From: Phanerodontia chrysosporium | Taxonomy: Eukaryota; Basidiomycota; Agaricomycetes; Polyporales; Phanerochaetaceae | Direction: 5' to 3' | Assembly: GCA_001910725.1 (NCBI GenBank) | Contig: MJGA01000043.1 | Location: 1 to 64,000 of the forward strand | DNA: 64,000 bases | Part shown: positions 34,740 to 45,120 of the stretch, in pieces | Layout: each line of letters begins with the position of its first letter | Position numbering within the stretch: the first letter of the stretch is position 1 | Notes under the pieces: model-generated | The model's database searches: none | What the model was told of the DNA's origin: nothing | What the model saw: the letters and a program-made list of their open reading frames with translations, nothing else | Position numbers and translations under genes: made by a program

Positions 34740-36234
34740 CTACACCGACGTCCCCGCTTCGCTCTCGTACTCTGGCGGCGCCGTCCCCGGCGCGATGCTG
34801 CTCCCGCGCGCACTCTCCGCATACGCACGCAAGTGCCTTTCCTCCGCACTATCCACGGCACCCGCCCATGCCGACGGCGCCGCGCGGGGACGTATGTCGC
34901 CTTCTCGCGCCGTGCCAGCGCATGTTCGGACGCAGGCGCAGGCGCAGGCGTGCCGGGTGCGTCGGGAAAGACGGACATGTAGCTCGGCGCGGGCTCCGCG
35001 TACGGCGAGACCGCAGAGGCAGTGTACATGCTCGCCGGCGCGCCGGGCGACCGGGCCCACGCGTGGCTCGTCGCGGGCGACGCTGCGCCGCGCTCGCCGA
35101 ACAGCGGGTCGAGGTGCTCTGCGCGCGGGTGCAGCGCCGCGTCCGGCTGTGCGCGGGCGCGCCGCCGCCGCCGCAGGCATGCGAGCGCGAGCGCAAGCAG
35201 GAGCACGCCGCCGAGGGCTGCGACGCAGATCACGGCCGTGCGCGCGCCGGTGGAGAGGCCCTGTTTGCGGCTTGCAGAGTCGGCGGCGATGGTGCTAGCC
35301 GACACGACTGTCGATGTGCTGTCGCCGCCGTTCGTATGGGGCGCGGTGCTCGTGGGCAGTGCTGTGACTGCCGACGAGTTCAAAGGAGAGGCCTGCGTCG
35401 TCTGAGGTGGGGTGCCTGCCGAAGCAACGATGGCTGTCGTGGGTCCTGGGGGCTGAGTCGGTGCGTTCTGCGGGAAAAATGTGGATGTTTGCGATTGAGA
35501 AGCTGGTCCCGAGGGTGGGGTAGCGGACATAGGGGGCGAGACTATCGTAGGAACGCCACCAGTACCATCGTCTCTACATTCGATGTCAGTCATGCGGCTT
35601 GCTGAACAAAGAGAGCACGCACTTTGTATAAATGAGATAGTCTAGCAATACAAGGCTTATGCCTCCGCCAACCTGCCCGTTTTGAAGCATGATTACATGT
35701 GAGGCGTCGTCAATGCCTTCCATTGCAAAAAGAAGCTGGTTGTAAGTGTACGAGTCTTGCGTGTCCGTGGGCGTGTACTGAAAAGTTCCCACATGCTCGC
35801 CGTCAAGGTAGAACAATATATTTGCCCCGCTGACGGGATCCGTCGTCGAGTGCGAGAGGATGGCATAGACGTAGATCGCTGACCCTGCAAAGCATTAGCG
35901 ACTATGACGAGAAACGTGGGGCATACATACCAGTGAAGTCAAACGAGGCATTCTGCGGAGTGCTTCGCGACGGGTACGATGGATCGTACGTCGTGTCCAT
36001 CCAGGTGCCAGCCCAGGCATGCGAAGGGTCAGGCTTTGCCTCGCAGCCGGTGCAGTTCTGGCCGACTGCCCAAGAGGCCGTGTAGCGGATGCCGTACTGT
36101 GACGTCGGGTCGGCCCCTTGGTCGTCCACAGTAACGTTGACGAGTGTGGCGGACGCTGGAGCAATATGACGGATGATGAATACCAGGAGTATGGTTATGA
36201 GGTGTGCGGGATCCATGCCGACGTAGGGGAGCAT
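34740..36234 (-). CDS. Single-pass membrane protein with Cys-pair ectodomain (TM-2), one frameshift
   Basis: Exons 36234-35931 (304 bp), 35884-35623 (262 bp) and 35573-34740; the first two are identical in length to those of TM-3. The signal peptide starts MLPYVGMDPAHLITILLVF. The ectodomain has VNVTVDDQG, GQNCTGCEAKPDPSHAW, a TYDP segment, SAIYVYAI and LLDYLIYT; it looks beta-rich and lectin-like but no family is certain. A long Ser/Thr/Pro linker, likely O-glycosylated, leads to one TM helix (AVICVAALGGVLLLALALAC), an Arg cluster and a tail. Near 34880-34890 the frame must shift by one missing base to reach the family-type ending APPEYESEAGTSV. Probably a cell-surface protein of about 466 residues; role unknown. 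Confidence 0.72.
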
Positions 36235-36742
36235 GAAAGAGGGGGATAACGGAGGCGTTACCCGTCTCGAGGAAATGGATATCAGTCACCACTAAGGCTG
36301 TATTGAGCATCGTTACTACGCGGTAACTGAGCAGGTGGTCGCAACTGGAAGATGGCAGCGACTTACCAAGGGCGGCAAGCTTGTGAAGTATGATATCAAT
36401 CATCAGAGATAGCCCGACATGGTGTATACCTTGCCAAGTAGTAACCGCGAAATGAGATTTGAGTCAGCGGATAACCTCGAGCGACAGCTCTGAGGCGTCC
36501 GGAGTCTGGGAGTGACAGCAGATTTTAATGAGACAATGCGCGGAATGCATTTGTATCTTGTCCGAAGTAGTACGAAGTCATCCCTTGCAAGCCGACCTGA
36601 AGTTCTCGTTCGACGGTCGAGCTGCGCCAAGATCAGTCCAAAACTAGGATCTCACGCTGCATGAGCCAATGTGCTGAGAGAGAGAGTCATTTTCAAAGGT
36701 CTCTGCCTGAGCGGATATGCGCGAGTCATCGTACAAGGTGCG
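36235..36742. other. TM-2 upstream region and MULE left flank
   Basis: No gene is seen. It holds the TM-2 promoter on the left and ends at the transposon target-site duplication. Confidence 0.4.
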
Positions 36743-36752
36743 GGACAAGACT
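36743..36752 (+). repeat. Target-site duplication, left copy
   Basis: GGACAAGACT immediately precedes the left terminal inverted repeat and is repeated exactly at 40513-40522 after the right one. Ten bp fits the 8-11 bp duplications made by Mutator-like elements; the core may be 9 bp with one chance match. Confidence 0.9.
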
Positions 36753-36809
36753 ACTTGACGCTAATCTCCCACCCCGTTTGCGTCGCATTCGAACTCCGCA
36801 TGATGGCGC
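36753..36809 (+). repeat. MULE left terminal inverted repeat
   Basis: 57 bp, perfectly complementary to 40456-40512. It begins ACTTGACGCTAATCTCCC. Confidence 0.92.
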
Positions 36810-36987
36810 ATCAGCTCTCACGCCCTCTGTCGCACAGCGCTCCCGCTCCACTCTGAAGTATACCTCGTACTTACCCCATCAAAAAGTAACAAAATGATAA
36901 CAAAATATCATTTATTGCGATCAATCCTTTGAGTGAACTTGTGAGGCTTGGAAAAGTCATTTTTACACCCCACCCACCCTACTACAC

Positions 36988-39900
36988 ATGCCGCAATGCA
37001 TTAAGTGCCATTCACACAAAGCGGAAGCTGCTTTTGACAGGCGTAGCCGCAACACCGCCCATGGCAAGAAGGGTGACTTGACCGCCAAATGCTCGGACTG
37101 CCTCTCAAAGGAAAGACAGACACGCGCAGACCGCAAGCACACTTCCCCAGCTGTTCAAGATGCCAACAATGCACCGGATCCTGCAGTAGAGCCCATTCCG
37201 CTGTCTCAATTCATCGCGGAAATGATGGAGGGCATCGAGCGGCCAGGCTTTCGGCTCAAAAGAAGTGTCAACACCAGCGCGCTACACTTGGACGCACGTC
37301 CGGAAGATCTGCGGGGCCTGGATTTGGAGAAGCGGGTGAAAAGAGTAGTGGCTATGCTCGGGGAGCATGCTTCCATACATTGGACGTGAGTGATTTTCCC
37401 ATGGTAGCATTCACCCTGACACACAGTACCGTTCTCAGACCCGAGGGTGACAAAGAACTCAAACGGCAAGCAGAAGATGGCGGCACTGCCTTCAAATTCA
37501 CTTGCGCCCAATCATGCTCCCGTGAGCACAGGGCAAAGGTTCCAAGGCTTGAGGGTGCCCGAGACACAACAAGAATGGACCGCTTTGACTGCAAGGGCTT
37601 TCTATACATCAGCGCCACGAAGACGTCGCCTCACATGGCCATCACAATCAGGCATGATGAGCGACACATCGCATATTCTGATACCGACCTTCCAGAACAC
37701 TGGAAGGAATACATCGAGGAGCACGCGCTGTCGCGAACCGCTGGTGATGTACATGCATTCTGATCTCACGACTGATGCTGGGCTCACGCCATGGATAGAT
37801 CTGGAGACATATAGAGCGAGAAGAGATGAAGGGTCGCACTGCTGCAGATGGGGAGCTGCCGTTCCGTTCAAAAGCGGTCTATTACTACTGGCACATCGTT
37901 ACACGGAAAGCCTGGAAGTTCGCTGACGATCCGTTTGTGTCCGCACGTGCATTTCTCACTGAACATGGGCACGAACACTCTGTGGAAGTTCTTGAGCTTG
38001 AGCCTGTCCCTGGAATGAAGGCGCTTGCATTCCAGATCAAGGATTTCATGTCCGAGTGGGCAGTGCACACACAGGAACTGGCCATGGACTCGACGTGTGA
38101 GTATTCAGTCAGATCCGATCTTGTTTGATATCAATCTGCGTGATAGGGAACACCAATTCGGCAAACTTCGAGCTCTTTGCGGCAGTTGCAGGCGCAGAAG
38201 GCTCGGGTATTCCGCTCGCATTCGTCATGATTCAGTCCAGCAAGGAGGCTGCAGAGGGGGCAAAGGAAAGAGTCTTGATGTCCTTCCTGCACCGCCTAAA
38301 GGAGCTCGGAGTGGACCCTGAATATACACTGTCTGACAAAGACTGGTCCGAAATCAATGCCATGAACACTGTATGGCCAAAAGCGAAGCATTTGCTCTGT
38401 TTTTGGCATGTTCTGCGCGCCCTGAAGAAACGACTCGCGAAGAACAAGGAACGGCCTTCCACTTACGATGCAAAAGCCGCCCAGGACGAGTTTCACTTCA
38501 TCTCGCCCAGCTTCGTCCCCGTTGCGCAGCAAGAAGCACCTGTAAGAGCATCTAGTACATGTCCTTCTGACTATCTACTGAACGTCTCGTAGCTCTCTCC
38601 ACCACCTGCCATCCCCCATCGCACCGTCCGACTCCTTGTCAATGGCCGCCCGTCTGTGATAACGCGGCAGCTGCCCAGGATTCGACTCAAGGGCCCCAGA
38701 CCCTCACCCAACACTGACAACTGTACGCCGCCACCAGAGGACTTCGATTTGGAGCGGGACGCAACAGGCTTGGATGGAGAGGAAGAGGAGGTAGACGAAG
38801 AGGAAGAGGAGGAGGGAAACCATTGGGCAGGTCGGGAACGCATGGCGGCTGATGATCCAGACCTGTACGGCGTGCCGGACGAAGACGAATACTCTGCGGA
38901 GGGCGAGTATGAAGATGAATACGACCGGGACGACCTTCGGCACCAGGTCGATGACATCGCGTGTGAGCGTGATGAGCCAGGCGATGCGGCCGCAGAACCC
39001 GCTCCCACGGACCCTCCTTCATCTGCTCCTCGTGTGAGCGATAAGGAGTACACATTCTGCCCCCCTGCTCACCGTCTTCCTATCCTCCGCTTGGTTGCCA
39101 AACACGCCTCTCAGCACCCGCTCCTCCCAGAACGACATGGACAGGCTCGCACGCCCTGGCTTATCCATGCGGACGCAGTCCAAGAGATGTATCAACATTG
39201 CGAGCTCAACCGCCTAGCAGACGTGTGGGCGTACCTATGGAACAACTGGTACTCGCCTTCCAGGTGGCGCTTGTGGGCACGCTCGACTCACGAGGTGAGT
39301 ATTTCCTGTCATCGAACAACCATGATGGTCGAGGCGCTATGGCGCAACATAAAGCGACTCACCCTTCACATGTACAACCGCCCGCCGCTCGATCTCGCCG
39401 CCTGGGCAATCGTTACGAAGACCATTCCCCCTTACCGGCGCACCCTCGCTCAAGTTATCAGCACATCCCGCCGTGGAAAGGCTGTCCAGCTCACCTCAAT
39501 GCAGAAGGCATTCAAGCGCAGCTGGAAGCGCCTGCTCACCGTCCCGCAGACCGGCAAGTACACCACGGACGTCTCGGCGTGGACCTGTGATTGCGGCGCA
39601 CAGAAATACCACGCCTACTTACTGTGCAAGCACCTGGTACAGGCGGCAGGCCCAATGCCAGCATCGTGGTGGCTTCAGGCAGTCCGCTACCATGTCCCGC
39701 CCTTCTACACCATCCCTGTCGATGGCACCGTGGCATCTGCGCCAGAGTTGAAGCGCAATCATGCGTGGCTCACGCGGATGTCCTCGGGCGGCTCGGCGTC
39801 AGAGGCAGGCTCAGACGGTGACGGTGACGGTGATGAGTCCATGGGCACGGAACTGAGTGCGGTAAGTCACTATCCAATTACTCTCATATGGCGAGCTCTG

Positions 39901-40303
39901 ACCATTGATTATACATCCAGATTCTGTCTTCCCCAAGCAAACCGCCACCTACAGGCCGGGATGGGTTGATGAGAACTACTGCGGGGGGAGGAGCTGGCTT
40001 TGAGGTACGTCTATGCCCAGCCTTACTATCATACGCCTTACTAAGATACCTTTATTGCAGCTTGACGACACCAACCGCCTTGAGGTTGAAAGCCTCATAG
40101 CTGCGCTGCACCGGGCGGGCAACATCATCAAGGCTCAATTCGAGAAAGATCCGAACTCCCGCTTCGTCCAGAACGCTGTCCGCACGCTCAGGAGTGTACC
40201 ACGCTTTCTGTCCGATGTAGACTCTCATCTTCGTCGCCGCACCCTTCCCATTACCAATAGTAAGCCCAGCTACACTATGATTGGCTATATTTATGACGAG
40301 TAA
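36988..40303 (+). CDS. MULE transposase with N-terminal Cys zinc motif and SWIM finger
   Basis: ATG at 36988 begins MPQCIKCHSHKAEAAF; the Cys pairs CIKC and CSDC form a probable DNA-binding zinc motif. About seven short introns, all in frame, join exons to TAA at 40303. The MULE catalytic core shows the first Asp in MDSTWNTNS, the second in LSDKDWSEINAM with the conserved C-x2-H (CFWH), and downstream acidic residues including the Glu of VEALWRN. A SWIM finger follows: WTCDCGAQ then LLCKHL (C-x-C-x-n-C-x-H) at about 39579-39633. An acidic linker near 38760-38940 separates core and C-terminal half. The protein is nuclear and cuts and moves the element. No stop or frameshift was found. Confidence 0.88.
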
Positions 40304-40455
40304 AGCATCTCTATATAATCTCTCATTTATCGAATATATATTACCATGTTACATTAGCACACATAGATGAGTCCGGAGGCTGTATTAGTGAAGCCAAACT
40401 CCACGACGCGGCACTTAGTCGCGACGCGTCGGTCGCTGCACTGCGTCGGCCGTAA

Positions 40456-40512
40456 GCGCCATCATGCGGAGTTCGAATGCGACGCAAACGGGGTGGGAGA
40501 TTAGCGTCAAGT
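40456..40512 (-). repeat. MULE right terminal inverted repeat
   Basis: This is the perfect 57-bp reverse complement of 36753-36809. Confidence 0.92.
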
Positions 40513-40522
40513 GGACAAGACT
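40513..40522 (+). repeat. Target-site duplication, right copy
   Basis: GGACAAGACT, identical to 36743-36752. Confidence 0.9.
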
Positions 40523-40684
40523 CGAACCGGACGCAGAACGGTGGTAAGTTACGAAGCTGGCGTCTATCAACTGACGCGCCCTCCGGATGCCGCTCCGAAC
40601 GCCGAAGCGCACCGCCAGCCCTAGTGCGCGCGGCCTCACTGTGCTAGAGCATCCATCACTGCCCCAGCGGCATGCACCTTTCAC

Positions 40685-41799
40685 TCAAACCGCAGGATAC
40701 TGCAACTGCACGATAGTCTCGTACGAAAGCAAGCCTGACGACGACGCGGCCCCGGCGTACACCACGCCGCCGCTGCCCGAGCGGGCTTTCGGGGACGCCG
40801 CGCTGTGCGCCGCAGCCCGCGGGGCCACGGGCTCCGAGAGGACGAATGGCTGTGCCGCGTAGCCTGGCGGCGCCGTGCCCCCGTCCGAGCGACGCATGCG
40901 CCGGCGACGGGTGCGGTACGCGAGCGCGGCCGCGAGCGCCAGTCCGAGCGCCGCCACAAGCACGGCGACGCAGACGATCGTGGTGCGCGCGCGGCCGCTG
41001 ATGCCGTGTGCATGACCCCCCGCGGCGACGCCGTGGCCCGAAGGCGACGCTGACGTCGCGGCGGTGGGCTGCGCTGTGCTTGAGGGCATGCTTGAGGTGC
41101 TGCTCGGCGGAAGTTCTGCCGCATCGTCATCGCTGGTGTCGCTACCTCAACTGGCGCACGGGAGCACACAGGGAGCACGCACGTCGTGTAAACGAGATAG
41201 TCCAGCAGCATTAGGCTCAGCGCGCCCCCGACGTATCCATTCTGCATCTGCAGCGTGTGGGGCCCTTGTCCAAGGCCTGCGCCGCTGAAGAGCAGCTGGT
41301 TGAACTTGTACGTGTCCGCGGGTCCGTTCGCCTGGAACGTGTAGTTGTGGACGTTTGCGCCGTCGATGGAGAAGAGGATGTAGGCATTGCTGCTTGGCAG
41401 CGTCAGCGACTGGGACTGTATGCCGTACACATATATCGCGGAACCTATGGGACGATCGCAATAGATCCACAGGTGCCATACGCTGCGCAACGCACCATCG
41501 AAGCCAAACGTGGCGTTTTGCGGGATGCTATGGAAGTCCGGCCGGCCGGGGTCGTAGGTCACGTCGTGCCATGTGTAGCGAAAGGCCTGCGATGGGTCGG
41601 GGCGCGAGGCGCATTCGCTGCAGTTCTGACCCGGCGAGAAGTGCTCCGTGTACGAGATGAGGGACTGCCCCGTCGCTGGATCGACTGCCTGGTCGTCGAC
41701 GGTGATGTTGACTTCTGCGCCGGCGGTACCATGAACGAGGGTATTGGCGAGCAAAACACCAGCAGAAACCTGGGATATAATTTGCGAGTTATACCTCAT
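40685..41799 (-). CDS. Single-pass membrane protein with Cys-pair ectodomain (TM-3), intact
   Basis: Exons 41799-41496 (304 bp), 41444-41183 (262 bp) and 41132-40685 encode 337 residues. The first intron is 51 bp and in frame, so an unspliced reading is also open, but the sibling TM-2 has an out-of-frame intron at the same place. The signal peptide is followed by VNITVDDQA, GQNCSECASRPDPSQAF, SAIYVYGI and LLDYLVYT, then a shorter Ser/Pro linker than in TM-2, a TM helix (IVCVAVLVAALGLALAAAL), a basic YRTRRRRMRR cluster and a tail containing TAPPGYAAQPF. Likely a glycosylated cell-surface protein. It is divergent from FMO3. Confidence 0.78.
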
Positions 41800-42650
41800 C
41801 TTTATGGCGGACGTGGTGGCCAGAAGGTGAGCGAGGACCTTTGGCCATTATATGCTGGTGGGAGACGGATGTCATCTCTCAATTGCAGATGTACTTCCGT
41901 TGGACAGATACAATCAACATTGACCTTTCAAATCTCCATTCTATGCCTGTAGCATTGAAGTAAATAGCATAAAGAGCGTAAAACAACTGCTATACGTAGC
42001 TCAAGTCGTGTTGGACCGCATCACGGGTCTATGACAGCACCAGATTGGACACTGCATGTGCGATGGGCTTCACCTCTGGATACCTGTGTACCTGCTTCGA
42101 GACTGCGATTCAGGACTTCGCCATGCCCTCGCATTGCTTGTAGGCTTGGGACCATGTCAGAGCGATCACGCTACATCGTTCGGAAGGGCGCCTATCATTT
42201 GATGCGCCCTGAAGCCGTGCCCGATCTTGTCTCCTCGCCATGCGATACTCCCGACGCAAGCAAAACATGAAGCCCGTGTACTGACGAGAGTGCGGGAACT
42301 GCTGCGGAATGTTTCACGATAAGCACGTCCCGGGACCTCCATTTGCTCGGCCTGTGAGAAGGAAGCTTCGACCACGCTATCTCTCCAGGTCAGCATGCCA
42401 CTCCAGCATTCTATCGGGGTCCGTACTCCGTGCGCACGGGCGTGAACAGCACCCTGCAGTACCTCGCGGATTTCTCTCACGACGGGCTAGTGTGAGCATG
42501 CTAGCGACGTCCACATGCTCACGTTTCAGGCGTTGCAGACACGCACGGGATCGATGCCGGGCGCTGCAGAGCTCTGGCCGACCAGCAGCATCCGCAAACG
42601 TATAAAAGCAACAGCAGGACGCACCGCGGCGCCGACCACGGTCCTCCACC
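41800..42650. other. Divergent promoter region, TM-3 and FMO3
   Basis: No gene is supported. It contains the FMO3 TATA box at 42601. Confidence 0.45.
42601..42607 (+). promoter_or_regulatory. TATA box of FMO3
   Basis: TATAAAA lies 50 bp upstream of the FMO3 ATG. Confidence 0.6.
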
Positions 42651-45120
42651 ATGTCTGTTGAAGCGCTGCCTCCTGCCGAGCCGTCCCTGCCGACGTTCGA
42701 CAGCCTCGGGGCGACGCCGCCTCCGGAGCCCGACGCCGACGCCCTCGGGCGCGCCTGGCTGGAATCCTTCAGCACGCGCGTCGCGGCGAACGACACCGCG
42801 GGGCTCGCGTCCGCGTGTCTGCACTGCGACGCGTGGTGGCGCGACGTGTTCGCGCTGACGTGGGACCTCCGCACGTTCCGCGGGCGCGCGCGCATCGCCG
42901 CGTTCCTCGGCGACTGCCTCGCCGCCGCGGGCGTCGGCGCCACGGCGTTCCGGCGCGCCGCGTTCCAGCGCGTCTTCCCCGACGTCGCGTGGATCCTCGT
43001 CCACTTCGCGTTCGAGACCGCCGCCGCGGCCGGCCTCGGGTTCGCGCGGCTCGTGTACGGCGCCGACGGCGCGTGGCGCGCGGTCACGGTCTCGACGCAC
43101 CTCGACGCGCTCAGGCGCTTCCCCGAGCTCGGCGCCGCAGACCGCGACTGCCGCGTCGCGCAGGGCGACTGGGCGCAGCGCCGGAGGCGGGAGCTTGAGT
43201 TTGCAGACAAGGACCCGGAGGTGCTCATCATAGGCGGAGGGCACATAGGCCTGGAGGTCGCAGCGCGCTTGAAGCATCTCAAGGTCAGCTACCTCGTCGT
43301 GGAGAAGAACGCTCGCATCGGTGACAATTGGAGGAGCCGATATGACGCCCTGACGCTTCACGATCCCATATGTGTGTGCAGTGTTCCTCGCGTGCTGCAC
43401 GTAAACTGACTGTTTGAAGGGTGCAACCACCTGCCATATCTTCCGTATGTCTCGTTCGCCGATATCCGCTCATTGGCTGACGGGTGAGCACAGCTTCCCG
43501 CCTCTTGGCCCGCGTTTCCCCCTGCTAGCATGGTGCGCAAGCTGTCTTGACCCCCCCTCCCCCCTCCCCCTCCCCCAGGCTCACCGAGGTTACAGGTGGC
43601 GAACTGGCTGGAATTCTACGCAGAAGCGCTCGACCTGAATGTGTGGCTGTCATCGGAGGTCTTGAGCGTTGCCCGCGATGAGGCGGCGCAGAAGTGGCAT
43701 GCCGTCGTCCGGCGCGCCGACGGCTCCGAGCGTACGCTCGTCGTGGACCATGTTGTGCTTGCCCAAGGATTTCAGTTCAAGAAGACGGCCTTCCCGGGAC
43801 AGGTGTGCACCTCGCGAGCCGCGCTCCGCAGGACTCGGGCAGCTGACTGCTGGCAGGACGAGTTTGCAGGCACGGTCCTTCACTCAACCGAGTTCAAGTC
43901 TGCCAAGCACCATCTGGGCAAGAAGGTGGTGGTCGTTGGTGCCTGCACGTCAGGTCCGTGCCACCGGCCCTTTCTGCCTGCCGAGTCTGAACCGGCGTGC
44001 TCGCCGATCAGCCCATGACATCGCGTCCGACTGTGCAGACCACGGAGTTGGTACGGTTCAGCATGTCTGGCGTCTTGTCGTCTCGCTCACGGCTCGGGAG
44101 ATGTGACCATGGTCCAGCGTAGCTCAACGTACGTCATGTCCATCGAGAAAGGGATCATGGCGTCGCTCCCGGGTGCGCACACGCCTCTGCCCGCGATGTC
44201 CGCGCGCATGTAACCGCTCTTTGCGCAGCCGAAGAATGGGAAACAGTCCCGCTGGAAGAAAGCGACCACGCGCGCCTGTCGCTGCCCTTCCACTTCCAGA
44301 AAGGCTTTGCCCAGCGGCGTGCGCAGCACATCCAGAGCCTCGACCGGTGAGCCCGCCCGAGTCCTCCCCGGTGTTGCCCTCCGCATGACGCACGAGCCGC
44401 AGAGACCTGCTCGCCGGCCTGGCGCGCACCGGCTACCGGCTGAACAGCGGCATCGACGGCACCGGCGTGCTCTACCTGCTGCTCCAGCGCGGGGGCGGGT
44501 ACTACTTCGGTGCGCCGCGCCCGGTGCCCGCGCGGGTGCGCCGCTCGCTGACCATGTGCAGACGCGGGCGCGTGCCAGAAGATCATCGACGGGAAGATCG
44601 CGGTCAGGGCCGGCGCCGAGGTCGCGCGGCTCACGCGCACCGGCGTCGCGCTCAGCGACGGGAGCGCGCTCCCGGCAGACGTCGTCGTCGTCGCCACCGG
44701 GTGCGTGCGTGACGCATCTTGCCGGTGCTCCTCTGCTGATGTGCAGGCCCCAGGCTGGCCGACGCGCGCGAGCCGATCCGCCGCCTCGTCGGCGACGCGG
44801 CCGCGAAACGCATCCCGCCGGTCTGGGGCCTCAACGCAGAGGGCGAGCTCCGCGGGCCGTGGCGCGAGCTCGACGGCCTCCCGGGGATGTGGCTCATGAT
44901 GGGTGCGTGGGCCCCCACTGGTGCAGCGCGCCGTCCGGCGGGACCTGACGCAGCCCACAGGGAACTTTGCCTGGGGACGGTTCTTCTCGAAGATGGTTGC
45001 CTTGCGTGAGTCGCACGGCGAGCGGTGCATGCTGTGGACTCAGTGGACCGTCTTGCAGAGATCAAAGCCAAGCAAGAGGGTGTCTACGGGCCCCGCTACG
45101 CGGCGCCCGTGGAATGGTGA
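42651..45120 (+). CDS. FMO3: SnoaL-like/flavin monooxygenase fusion, one frameshift
   Basis: ATG at 42651 in CACCATG (MSVEALPPAEPSLPTFDSLG). The SnoaL-like domain keeps DAWWRDVFALTWD and TFRGRA. The FAD motif reads IIGGGHIGLEVAARL: the usual Gln-Ser of GGGQSG is His-Ile, which may affect FAD contacts. NADPH motif VVGACTSG/AHDIAS, FAGTVLHS, ATG and IKAKQEGVYGPRYAAP follow; TGA ends at 45120. Introns match the other FMOs. One base is missing near 43494-43506 (CCCG-CCTCTTGG), where PFP-SWPAFPPA breaks frame. First-exon GC content is very high. An intron at 43540-43600 contains the polypyrimidine tract listed separately. Confidence 0.8.
43551..43577 (-). other. Polypyrimidine tract, G-quadruplex-capable on minus strand
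   Basis: Within an FMO3 intron, C7-T-C6-T-C5-T-C5 runs into a CAG. On the minus strand this is four G-runs of at least five separated by single A, the shape of a parallel G-quadruplex. A second acceptor (TTACAG) 16 bp on is the one that keeps frame. Confidence 0.7.

Larger units (their letters stand above)
36753..40512 (+). mobile_element. Complete Mutator-like (MULE) DNA transposon, 3,760 bp
   Basis: The element is bounded by 57-bp perfect inverted repeats (36753-36809 and 40456-40512), flanked by an identical 10-bp duplication, and carries one full-length transposase gene in between. Outermost bases read ACTTGACGC. Perfect repeats and target duplication with an uninterrupted transposase indicate recent insertion and possible activity. 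It sits between TM-2 and TM-3 and broke neither gene; both read away from the element's right-hand side on the minus strand. Confidence 0.92.

Noticed and set aside
40513..40600. Possible minus-strand tRNA at the MULE right flank, with GGTTCGAGTC resembling a B box and a D-arm-like hairpin.
   Set aside because: The anticodon and T stems do not pair, even allowing an intron.
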